DNA of 64,000 bases from positions 62,001 through 126,000 of the forward strand of contig NZ_QOCF01000035.1 of NCBI RefSeq assembly GCF_003318255.1. Direction: 5' to 3'. The notes under the pieces are model-generated. The model saw nothing but the letters and a program-made list of their open reading frames with translations. It did no database searches and was not told the DNA's origin. Source of the stretch: Ruegeria sp. A3M17. Its GTDB lineage: Bacteria; Pseudomonadota; Alphaproteobacteria; Rhodobacterales; Rhodobacteraceae. A program made the position numbers and the translations under genes. Position 1 is the first letter of the stretch; each line of letters opens with the position of its first letter. Shown in pieces: positions 43,347 to 51,275 of this stretch.

Positions 43347-46304
43347 TTAGTTCGATACGTAGCCCGCGATCACCTGCAACAATTTGAACGCAGTTGCGGC
43401 ATCATTTTCGACCACGGCCAAGAATTCCTCTTCACCAATACGCAGGCACGACAGTTCCGTCTCGGCGATCATGCTCAGCGCCCGAGGTTCCTTGCGGATC
43501 AAACCCAACTCTCCGACCAGGGCACCGGGGCCAACCGTGGCAATCAACTGATCCACTCCGTCGGTTTGCGGAAGGTACAAACCGGCCTCCCCGTCCAGCA
43601 CCACATAGGCGCCATCGGTTGGCTGATCGTCTTTGAGGAACACGACCTCTCCTGCTTTGGCATCGAACCAGCGCGCACCAAAGGCCAGCAGGCGCAGCTG
43701 TCGGCGGTCCAGCCCGGAAAACAGCGGTGTCTGTTCCAGCGCGCGCAGCTTGCGCGAAAGGTCAGCCGAGGCGGCACTGTCTTCTTCCACGTCCGCAGGT
43801 CCTTCGTCCGAGACGACCCGACCTTGCCTGATTTCCACATACATGTCGAACACGCTCGGGTTTTCAAACTGGTCGTTCAGGTAGATCACCGTGGTATCCG
43901 GCAGCAGCGCCCGAAGGTTTTTGTACACGGCCACTTTCGAGGCCATATCATAACTGGCCAGCGCATCCTCAAGGATCAGGATATCCGGCTTCTTGATCGT
44001 CGCGCGTGTAAAGGACAGAGGTTCGGCAAAAACCGCGGGCAAGTTTTGCCCGCCAAGCGACACCGGGACGTCATAGATCAGCTCAACCACCAGCGGGCGC
44101 GCGCCGTTTTCATTCAGAACATCCACGATCACTTTGCGCGCCTCGTCCGAACGGGCGCCGCCAATCTGACTGACCTTTCCGAACAAAGCGTTTTCCAGAA
44201 CCGTCAATCCGGGCGCAAATTTTGTTTTGTCCAAGGGCACAAATACATCCAGCAACCGTTCCAGCAGCTTCTCGGAATGGCTATGCCGCAACTCAAGAAT
44301 GCGGTCCTTGAGGTCGTCGGTGAATGCCGGACCAATTTGTTCCGCGGAAATCACAAACGGAACGGCCAGCAGGTTTGCCAGCTGTTCATCATTCAGCCCC
44401 GATACGCCCTCGTTCCGGGTTTTTTCAACCAGCTCGACCGCAGCCTCGTACGTTTGCGCTTCTAGTCCCAGTTTACGAAACAGCGGATGATCGGTGCCGT
44501 CCAGTCCAAAAATCTGGCGCAGCATTTCAATCACATCGCGTGTCAGGCTGACCAGTGTTTCGTCCAGACCAAATTCGCGCAACTGCTCAAGGAACACGGT
44601 CTGCTGCGCCAATAGCTCTTGGGTAACGGGCACTTTGGGGGTGGCGAACAACAGGTTTTCCGCAACTGGCAAGGCAGGATTATAGCTGTTGCGGTCAAAA
44701 ATCAGGGCTTGCTGCTCCAGCCCTGATGCTTTCACTGCATCCTGAACCAAAGGCCGCAGTTCGACTAGTTTGCTGGCCAGCTCAGGGTGCTCGGCAGCAT
44801 CAAAGACCTGCTCAGCCCCGCGCAGGAACAGCGCCGCGCCAGAACCCATCCCGTCAATCAGTTTCAACCACCAGTCGCGCACCTCTTCAGCACTGTCCAA
44901 TCCCGCAGTCGTCGGGTCCAACCAATTTGCCTTGAAGGGGTCCGGGCTATTGCCGGCACGCAACGTCTCATCATATCCGGGGTCGTTTGTTTCGGTTGTC
45001 TGCGGCTTGAACCGCATCGGCATCATGACGTTATCGCCCAGCGTACCCTGGAACATTACGGGCCGTGACGAAGCATACCCAATACGGGCGGCCACGACGC
45101 TTTGATGCAACTCTGACAAACGGATATCACCGATCCGCACCCGACCCGAGCTGGGCAGAATTTCTCGCGTCAGCAACTCGGCCATGGCGCGGCGATCTTC
45201 TTCGCTGGGGGCCGCGATCCCGATGATTTTTCCACTGGGAAAGGACAGGTCCAAATCATCCAGAATCTGATTGCCGTCCATATCGCGGACCGAGACATGG
45301 TCGAGCACTATGTCACCGTTCAGCCTTGGCGTAGCCTCGGGTTCGCCATCGAACAGTTTTTCTTCATGCATTCCGGAAGGTGCAAACCGTTCCGTCACCA
45401 CGTCCCAGCGCAACGACATGTCCTGTGTCTGGTTATAATAGGTCAGCAATTCCTTCCACGGCGAGCTGAGGTCCTTATACGCGGCCAACGCCGCGACCAA
45501 TGCACCCAGCGAAACCGACCCCTGCAGGACCAGAAGACCACCGACCAGATAGAACAGGAACGGCGTCATTTGCGAGATGAAGTTGTTTATGAATTTCATA
45601 AAGAACTTCTTCTGGTAGATCTCGAACCGGATACCAAACAGGCGCCCCAGCTGCTCGGACACCATCGCCTGGCGGTATCGCCACCCACCATTGGCACGCA
45701 AAGTGGACGCGCCCGCCGCGTTCTCGCCGATCTGGGCGGCCAGCAAGCGAACCTCTTGAATGCGTTTTTTATTCAGAAGGTTGATCTGACGCTGCAATTT
45801 CGGAATCAACCAGGCCTGCAGCGGGATCAGCGCGACTGCCGCCAACCCGAACCAAAAGCTTTGCAGAAACAGGAAGGACAGGATTGTGATCATCTGACCG
45901 GCCTGCAAAACCGGTTGGCTGATTGCGTCCCCCATGAGCCCGCCCATCGGTTCGCTTTCGGCGGTGACCATCGACACCAGCTCGCCTTGGCTGACGCGCT
46001 CAAAATAAGGTTGAGGGAAACGTAGCGCGCGACTGATCAGCACGTACCGGAACCGGCGCAACATACGCTCGCTCAGCACGCCTTTCATGGTGTTAATGCG
46101 CATTTTCACCAGGCCATGCACCAGCACCGCAATCAGAAACCCGATACACAGAATGATCAGGAATGTCGTCTGCGGCAGGCTATAACCCCAGACGTCCACA
46201 ACCGGGCTAGCCGCGCCAATAGCATCGTTGATGATGCGTTTGGGCAATTCGAGCGTCAGATAAAGCAGCGGAAACAACGTCGACGTCACGGCCAGCAGAA
46301 TCAA
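43347..46304 (-). CDS. Large ABC-type protein with degenerate nucleotide-binding domain and cyclic-nucleotide-binding domain
   Basis: 985 residues counted from TTG 46304. Residues 1-300 are an ABC exporter membrane domain (six helices; ELPKRIINDAIG, GLMGDA, ERVSQGELVSMV). The ATPase part is unusual: the Walker A region reads IIGIAAPSEEDRRAM (361-374) with no Gly-Lys-Ser, about 330 residues separate it from the SLGGQ-like signature (749-753) and the intact Walker B/D-loop ILILEDALASYD, and the H-loop histidine is Asn (YLNDQF). Residues 850-985 are a cNMP-binding domain with the cassette GELGLIRKEPRALS. The frame is open and conserved-looking upstream to an ATA at 46353-46355, so the start is uncertain. 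It is convergent with the ArsR gene, 3 bases apart. Confidence 0.85.
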   Translation of the reverse strand: MILLAVTSTLFPLLYLTLELPKRIINDAIGAASPVVDVWGYSLPQTTFLIILCIGFLIAVLVHGLVKMRINTMKGVLSERMLRRFRYVLISRALRFPQPYFERVSQGELVSMVTAESEPMGGLMGDAISQPVLQAGQMITILSFLFLQSFWFGLAAVALIPLQAWLIPKLQRQINLLNKKRIQEVRLLAAQIGENAAGASTLRANGGWRYRQAMVSEQLGRLFGIRFEIYQKKFFMKFINNFISQMTPFLFYLVGGLLVLQGSVSLGALVAALAAYKDLSSPWKELLTYYNQTQDMSLRWDVVTERFAPSGMHEEKLFDGEPEATPRLNGDIVLDHVSVRDMDGNQILDDLDLSFPSGKIIGIAAPSEEDRRAMAELLTREILPSSGRVRIGDIRLSELHQSVVAARIGYASSRPVMFQGTLGDNVMMPMRFKPQTTETNDPGYDETLRAGNSPDPFKANWLDPTTAGLDSAEEVRDWWLKLIDGMGSGAALFLRGAEQVFDAAEHPELASKLVELRPLVQDAVKASGLEQQALIFDRNSYNPALPVAENLLFATPKVPVTQELLAQQTVFLEQLREFGLDETLVSLTRDVIEMLRQIFGLDGTDHPLFRKLGLEAQTYEAAVELVEKTRNEGVSGLNDEQLANLLAVPFVISAEQIGPAFTDDLKDRILELRHSHSEKLLERLLDVFVPLDKTKFAPGLTVLENALFGKVSQIGGARSDEARKVIVDVLNENGARPLVVELIYDVPVSLGGQNLPAVFAEPLSFTRATIKKPDILILEDALASYDMASKVAVYKNLRALLPDTTVIYLNDQFENPSVFDMYVEIRQGRVVSDEGPADVEEDSAASADLSRKLRALEQTPLFSGLDRRQLRLLAFGARWFDAKAGEVVFLKDDQPTDGAYVVLDGEAGLYLPQTDGVDQLIATVGPGALVGELGLIRKEPRALSMIAETELSCLRIGEEEFLAVVENDAATAFKLLQVIAGYVSN

Positions 46305-46556
46305 CTGGTCGCGTTTCGAGTATTTCCAAATAAACTGGAAAATTGAACGTTCTATGGAACCTGCCCCTACTACGGATCACTGAAACGATCTTGACGAAAG
46401 TGCCGTAAACCCAACACTCTGAATTTACCTTAGTCCAGCCAAAAGAGGCAAATAGTTTCCAATTTGATCAGTTAATTGCCGAGTGTGAACAAGTTCATTT
46501 GCGCAACCACAGATTAGTGCCTAGACTCCGTTTGGGACGATTTCGGGAGGACTCAT

Positions 46557-46946
46557 TTGACTGCCAGTATAGGCGCAGTGCTATTGATGCTCTGCTTGTT
46601 GCAGATCAAACATATGTTTGCGGATTTTTTTCTCCAGACTCCGAAAATGTTGGCAGGGCGCGGTGAGTATTTCCACCTGGGCCGCGCGCAGCATGCGGGC
46701 GTGCATGTCATCGGGTCAGTGATTGTCTTTTTGATTTTTGGCGCGCCGTGGTCGTTTATTTTGATCATTGCTGCACTGGAATGGATTGTTCACTTCAATA
46801 TTGATTTCGCCAAAGCCAGCTATTCAGACAAAAAGAAACTGATGCCGACGCAGGCTGCGTTTTGGCGCGCTGCTGGACTGGACCAATGCCTGCACAACCT
46901 GACCTACATCGCCATGGTCTGGGCCTGGGCTGAATTCGCGACCTAA
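46557..46946 (+). CDS. DUF3307 membrane protein
   Basis: 129 residues from TTG 46557, which has a strong GGAGG site. It has about three membrane helices (residues 5-25, 50-70, and 110-126). The conserved IKHMFADFFLQTPKM motif in the first segment, and HAGVHVIGSV and EWIVHFNIDFAK with three histidines and acids facing the membrane, identify the DUF3307 family, which often has possible metal-binding histidines. No function is known. It is convergent with the unknown protein at 46959. Confidence 0.8.
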   Translation: MTASIGAVLLMLCLLQIKHMFADFFLQTPKMLAGRGEYFHLGRAQHAGVHVIGSVIVFLIFGAPWSFILIIAALEWIVHFNIDFAKASYSDKKKLMPTQAAFWRAAGLDQCLHNLTYIAMVWAWAEFAT

Positions 46947-46958
46947 TCAGCGATTGAT

Positions 46959-47690
46959 TCAGGCGACGTTTTCCAGGGATTGCGGACAATACGCGTCCAG
47001 CCACATTCGATCCAAATGGTCAATTCTAGCGGCGTCGAAACGTTCCTCTTCCTTCCAGTAGCGACCAGACGAAACGAAGTAATTCAGCTGAGCCTCCGCC
47101 TGCAGTGCCGCTTGCATACCCTTTGTCGAAGGCAGCGCGGCAGACATTAGGGTGTCAGTCGTCACCGAAGGAAAGACCAACCGGCTTTCGCCCTGCGACA
47201 GTCGAACCACGCGGCAGTTCTGCGCGGCACCAAACAAAGCCAACCGGGCGGATTTTGCCTCAAGCGATCGCAGCGTCACATCAGCGCGCAAAGGGTCGGC
47301 TGCTCCGTTGCCGTAAAAATGGGTCTTGCCGGAATTAGGGTAAATCATGTCACAGCCAAAAAAGGCCAAGACGGCTGGCTGAAGCGCGGCCAAGGCCCAG
47401 TAACCAGCCGTAAACGCCATCGTGCCCCCGGCATAAACAAATCCGCCAAACTTATTTTGATGCGGAACGTATTCATCCGCCTCGACGATGCTTTGACCGC
47501 GCGCCAGTACGTCTGGACGGTTGCGCACAGGGAAGTCCTCGGGATGGATGAGGAAATCCCAATCGTCGCGGATACGCCAGGCGTTGTTGATTGCAACGAT
47601 GTGGGTAAACGGATCCCGCGACCACTCCCGAGCTGCAGCGGCGGCCGGTGCACTTCCAAGTATCAAAACGCGATGCGTCGGTTCGGCCAT
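46959..47690 (-). CDS. Unknown protein with MptE/DUF115 or glycosyltransferase-like N-terminus
   Basis: 243 residues. The N-terminal RVLILGSAPAAAAAREW and FTHIVAINNAWRIRDDWDFLIHPEDFP have the Gly-Ser loop and the AINNAWR/D-x-D-like motif of the sialyltransferase-like / DUF115 (MptE) superfamily. A FGCDMIYP follows near residue 113. The rest is alpha-helical. There is no signal peptide or membrane segment. It lies 56 bases downstream of the DAO oxidase on the same strand and could be read with it. I cannot give a function. Confidence 0.65.
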   Translation of the reverse strand: MAEPTHRVLILGSAPAAAAAREWSRDPFTHIVAINNAWRIRDDWDFLIHPEDFPVRNRPDVLARGQSIVEADEYVPHQNKFGGFVYAGGTMAFTAGYWALAALQPAVLAFFGCDMIYPNSGKTHFYGNGAADPLRADVTLRSLEAKSARLALFGAAQNCRVVRLSQGESRLVFPSVTTDTLMSAALPSTKGMQAALQAEAQLNYFVSSGRYWKEEERFDAARIDHLDRMWLDAYCPQSLENVA

Positions 47691-47746
47691 TCTGGGCCCT
47701 GCCCTTTTCCAGTTCCCCGGAAGGATAGGGCGATTTTTTTCCTTAA

Positions 47747-49051
47747 CTACCCCAGTACAGAAAAACTGCTTTCTTCGTTGATCGGGCGCTTGCGAGAATA
47801 GAACCCGACATCAATGCTCCGCCCGATATAGGGAAGTTCATATTGCAGCGGCTGCGCATCGTGATCCGCGCCCCCTTCACAATACGCGATCAGGGCCGTC
47901 ATCATCTTGCCTGCGATCGGCGCGTTTTTGTACTGGTTCCCACTTGTCCCGCAGGCCATGTAAAACCCTGGCAGGCTGGATTTGTCATAGATCGGTATCC
48001 AGTCTGTGGATGCGTCATACAGGTCCACAACTCCGCGCGTTTTGGACGGGATGCCAAGACTTGGGACGCGCTGCGCGTATCGCATGGCCTGTGTTGTCCA
48101 CTGGTCGGTGAAGTCGTGGTTGTAATCCACATCATCCTCGCACCACTGATGCGGGTCACATTCCGGATCTTCCGAGCCAACCAGAATGTGGTTGCCGTGC
48201 TCGGGTCGGCAGTAGCAGGCAATATCGCTGTCCGAGACAATCGTTCCGTCGTTTTCGAAGTCAAACCCCTCGGGTGCGGGGACGTGCACAACCTCTTGCC
48301 GCAAAGGGCGGGTTTCGATCGTCATATCATCCAGGACACCCGCCATCTTGTTGATGATCGCCGAGCCGGGACCCGCGACGTTCACGACGACTTTTGCGTG
48401 GATTTCTTCGCCCGAGGCAAGTTTGACACCCGAAACCCGACCGTCGCTGGACAATATCTCGACCACTTCGGCACCAGTGCGCACTTCTGCGCCATGCAGC
48501 TTGGCAGCATCCATCAAGTTCTGCGCGGACAAAGCCGGGTCCGTGACATATCCCGCCTGCGGCCAGAACACGCCGCCCTGCATCTTGCGCCCGTTCGGGT
48601 GCCCGAATTCCGAATCATCCATCCGGCGCGCCGGCGCGAAACTGTCCTGCGAGTAGATCGGCAGGCGCTCACCGACTTTATCAGGTGACCATTCTTCGAA
48701 AGGGCAATCCAGATCGGCGCTGTTCTTCATGTGCTTTTCAAGCAAGCCATTGGCATCAGTCTTCATCACCAGACAGCCAGTCTCGCGGAATTGAGCCAGA
48801 TTGGCGTCCTCGGGCAGGCCGAGGTAGTCGGCCCAATCGCGCCAATAGTGGTAACCTTCCCACGCAAACGCCGTTCCGTCGAAGGTCGAATAGTGCATTC
48901 GGACAATGGCGCATGACCCCGCGGTCGAACCGTGGCCAACCTGACTGTTTCGATCCAACGACAGGGTTTTCCAGCCTGCTTTGGCCATTTCAAAGGCAAT
49001 GGCCGCGCCGATCACACCTGTTCCAATGATGATTGCGTCAGGTTGACTCAT
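47747..49051 (-). CDS. FAD-dependent DAO-family oxidoreductase (amine or amino-acid oxidase)
   Basis: 434 residues from ATG 49051 (GGGAGAAG site). The N-terminal FAD-binding IIIGTGVIGAAIAFEMAKAGWKTLSLDR, GHGSTAGSCAIVR, and a C-terminal GFYMACGTSGNQYKNAPIAGKMMTALI block are the glycine oxidase / sarcosine dehydrogenase pattern. The residues before FAD contact (HYSTFDG) agree with the sarcosine/dimethylglycine dehydrogenase subgroup. It is translationally coupled to the TetR gene (four-base overlap) and is the last enzyme of the methylated-amine operon. Substrate is probably a secondary or tertiary N-methyl amine. Confidence 0.85.
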   Translation of the reverse strand: MSQPDAIIIGTGVIGAAIAFEMAKAGWKTLSLDRNSQVGHGSTAGSCAIVRMHYSTFDGTAFAWEGYHYWRDWADYLGLPEDANLAQFRETGCLVMKTDANGLLEKHMKNSADLDCPFEEWSPDKVGERLPIYSQDSFAPARRMDDSEFGHPNGRKMQGGVFWPQAGYVTDPALSAQNLMDAAKLHGAEVRTGAEVVEILSSDGRVSGVKLASGEEIHAKVVVNVAGPGSAIINKMAGVLDDMTIETRPLRQEVVHVPAPEGFDFENDGTIVSDSDIACYCRPEHGNHILVGSEDPECDPHQWCEDDVDYNHDFTDQWTTQAMRYAQRVPSLGIPSKTRGVVDLYDASTDWIPIYDKSSLPGFYMACGTSGNQYKNAPIAGKMMTALIAYCEGGADHDAQPLQYELPYIGRSIDVGFYSRKRPINEESSFSVLG

Positions 49052-49722
49052 GAGACTTCTCCCTTCCAATAGCGCATTGAATACGCGCTGAATTCTTCGA
49101 CTTCCTCGGGCTTGGGCTCAACCCCGGTAAAGACATAAAGGTAATGCGGAACCAGTGCGATCCGCGTAGACATGGGTTCATTCAACTGGGCCAGATCATA
49201 CCCGATCTGCATGTAGTACAGTACGCGCGCGCGGGTTTCGGCCTCGACCTCGGAATAACCATAGCGCGCGAACATGGCGTGAAGCGCTTCGAGCCTGCGC
49301 GCATCCGACTGATCGAGCGCCCTCCGCACTTTGCCCGATTTGCGCGCCCAGTCCCGGACGGCAAAATCCAGAGCGGTATCAAACAATTCGGTGTTTACCA
49401 CGCAACGGTGCACGTTGCAGACGGCTGCGGTTATCGTATCCGCCGGGGCCTTGGCCTGCGCGACCAAAGCGGCCGTATTTGTCGCATGCCAGCGCGCCAG
49501 CAGAGCATCCAAAAGCTCTTGCCGGGATTTGAAGTACCAATAAAAGGAGGATCGTGACACGGCCATTCGTTCAGCCAGGTTCAGGACCTTGATCTGATCT
49601 ACACCGTCTGAAATCAGCACATCCATAGCCACGTTCAGCCAGTCGTCACGCGTGACCTTGATATTGCCGACCAAAGGCTCGGCTTCGGGGTCGTCCCTGT
49701 GCAGGATGGGCTTGGTACTCAT
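49048..49722 (-). CDS. TetR/AcrR-family regulator
   Basis: 224 residues with an N-terminal helix-turn-helix (DDWLNVAMDVLISDGVDQIKVLNLAERMAVSRSSFYWYFKSRQELLDALLARW), where the SFYWYFKSR recognition block is characteristic. The C-terminal ligand domain is alpha-helical. It sits inside the operon between the MttB-like and DAO genes, so it is likely to be autoregulated through the palindromes at 53732-53752 in front of the first gene. Ligand unknown; a methylated amine is the natural guess. Confidence 0.9.
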   Translation of the reverse strand: MSTKPILHRDDPEAEPLVGNIKVTRDDWLNVAMDVLISDGVDQIKVLNLAERMAVSRSSFYWYFKSRQELLDALLARWHATNTAALVAQAKAPADTITAAVCNVHRCVVNTELFDTALDFAVRDWARKSGKVRRALDQSDARRLEALHAMFARYGYSEVEAETRARVLYYMQIGYDLAQLNEPMSTRIALVPHYLYVFTGVEPKPEEVEEFSAYSMRYWKGEVS

Positions 49723-51273
49723 TCAACTCTCCGGCGGGGCGCCGCCCTCAGCGGTGCGGCGCGCAATGAACTCGTGCAAGGCACCCATGCGGTCGCTGTC
49801 ACATAAAGGCGCTTTGAAGTCTGACAGAATACTCTTCCAAACCGCGGTCGCGCGATGATTGGCATCCACCGATCCGCGTTCCGTCCAGGTTCCGAAATTG
49901 GCATAAGCATGCAGATGCGGTTCGTAGAATTCGGTGTTGTACCGCTCCATCGTCTGGCTAGAGGCAAAAAAGTGCCCGCTAGGTTCAACTTCACTTAGGG
50001 CGGTGTCGAAACCGATCTCTGCCGTGCTCGCCTGCGCTCCGGCACAAAGCTCGGCGACCATGTTCAGGACCTCGGCGTCGCAGATCATCTTCTCAAAAGA
50101 AACGGTCAAGCCACCCTCCAGCCAACCGGCCGAGTGAATGATTACCGTCGACCCTGCCATCAGACAGCCCCAAAGACCAAACTGGTTTTCATTTGCTGCC
50201 TGCACATCGTTGATATTCGACGCTGATCCGGCAGCCGACCGCCATGGCAGGCCCAGATGTCGGGCCAATTGACCTGCGGCAAGCGAGGCCTGGAAATGTG
50301 AGGGTGTTCCAAATGCGGGCGCACCCGATTTCATATCCACGTTGCTGGTGAACGTGCCATAACACACCGGCGCACCCGGCTTGGTCAGCTGTGTCAGCGT
50401 CAGCGCCGCTAACGCCTCGGCATGTGAAAGTGTGATCGCGCCGGCCACGGTGATCGGGGCCATTGCGCCCATCAGAGTGAACGGCGTGATGATTGACATC
50501 TGACCATTGCGGGCGAAATCTATCAGCCCCTGCGCCATCGGTATGTCCAGCGTGCGCGGGCTGTTCGTGTTGATGATCGTGTAACAATGTGCGCCCGCCT
50601 GAAACTCATCGTCCGACAGGCCCCGCGCGATGGACAGCATTTCAAAGCAATCCATCACCTGCGGCGTTCCGCGTGAGAAAAAGAACGGGAACTTGTCGGT
50701 CAATTCCATCTGCGCCTGCGTCGTGAAGTAGTGGCGCAGATGGGTCGGAACGTCCTGCGGTTCGACCTGAGGCGAGATCATCTGGAACACATCGAAATGA
50801 TGTGTAAGCTTGAGGAACTCCAGATAGTCCTGCCCCGAGGCCGGGCGACGCCCGCGTTCAAGGTCCGTCGCGTTCGGTGCCCCTGCCCCCGGCTGAAACA
50901 CCAGACTGCCCAGCTCAAGGATGAAGTCCCTGTGCCGCGCGCCAGCGTTGCACGCAATCGACTTTGGCGCTGATGCAACAGCGGCCTCAACAATGTCGCG
51001 GCCGATAAAGACCATCTCGGTGTCATCATCCACACGCGCGCCAGCCTTTTCAAATATGCGCCGCGCTTCAGGCAACAGACATTTGACCCCTAGCTCTTGC
51101 AGTGTCCGCAGGGCTGTCTCATGCATGTCTGCAATCTGATCCGCCGGGAAAACCTCCATCAAAGGAAACGGGTTTTTGAGTTGACGGTAGTTCACATCGC
51201 GTGTCGGGCCAGTGGCGGCATCGGTGCTGCGTCCGCGCCTTCGTCGCCCGCGTTCAGGTGTTTGCGACATCAT
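49723..51273 (-). CDS. MttB-family (trimethylamine methyltransferase-like) protein without pyrrolysine
   Basis: 516 residues. TIM-barrel methyltransferase of the COG5598 family: MHETALRTLQELGVKCL, the glycine-rich VCYGTFTSNVDMKSGAPAFGTP, and NENQFGLWGCLMAGSTVIIHSAGWLEGGLTVSFEKMICDAEVL segment where archaeal MttB has its pyrrolysine codon nearby. There is no in-frame TAG, so it is of the non-pyrrolysine type, like the glycine-betaine methyltransferase MtgB. It would move a methyl group from a quaternary amine to a corrinoid protein, but no corrinoid protein or reductive activator is adjacent. It starts two bases after the stop of the dehydrogenase gene. Confidence 0.88.
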   Translation of the reverse strand: MMSQTPERGRRRRGRSTDAATGPTRDVNYRQLKNPFPLMEVFPADQIADMHETALRTLQELGVKCLLPEARRIFEKAGARVDDDTEMVFIGRDIVEAAVASAPKSIACNAGARHRDFILELGSLVFQPGAGAPNATDLERGRRPASGQDYLEFLKLTHHFDVFQMISPQVEPQDVPTHLRHYFTTQAQMELTDKFPFFFSRGTPQVMDCFEMLSIARGLSDDEFQAGAHCYTIINTNSPRTLDIPMAQGLIDFARNGQMSIITPFTLMGAMAPITVAGAITLSHAEALAALTLTQLTKPGAPVCYGTFTSNVDMKSGAPAFGTPSHFQASLAAGQLARHLGLPWRSAAGSASNINDVQAANENQFGLWGCLMAGSTVIIHSAGWLEGGLTVSFEKMICDAEVLNMVAELCAGAQASTAEIGFDTALSEVEPSGHFFASSQTMERYNTEFYEPHLHAYANFGTWTERGSVDANHRATAVWKSILSDFKAPLCDSDRMGALHEFIARRTAEGGAPPES

Positions 51274-51275
51274 CG

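Noticed and set aside
46345..46360. Possible LexA-type direct repeat GAAC-N8-GAAC upstream of the ABC protein
   Set aside because: The alphaproteobacterial LexA box needs GTTC-N7-GTTC (or its complement). The spacing here is 8, and the first half is part of a GAACGTTC palindrome.
49723..51273. Pyrrolysine-type MttB
   Set aside because: The frame has no in-frame TAG; it reads through with standard codons, so this is the non-pyrrolysine form.
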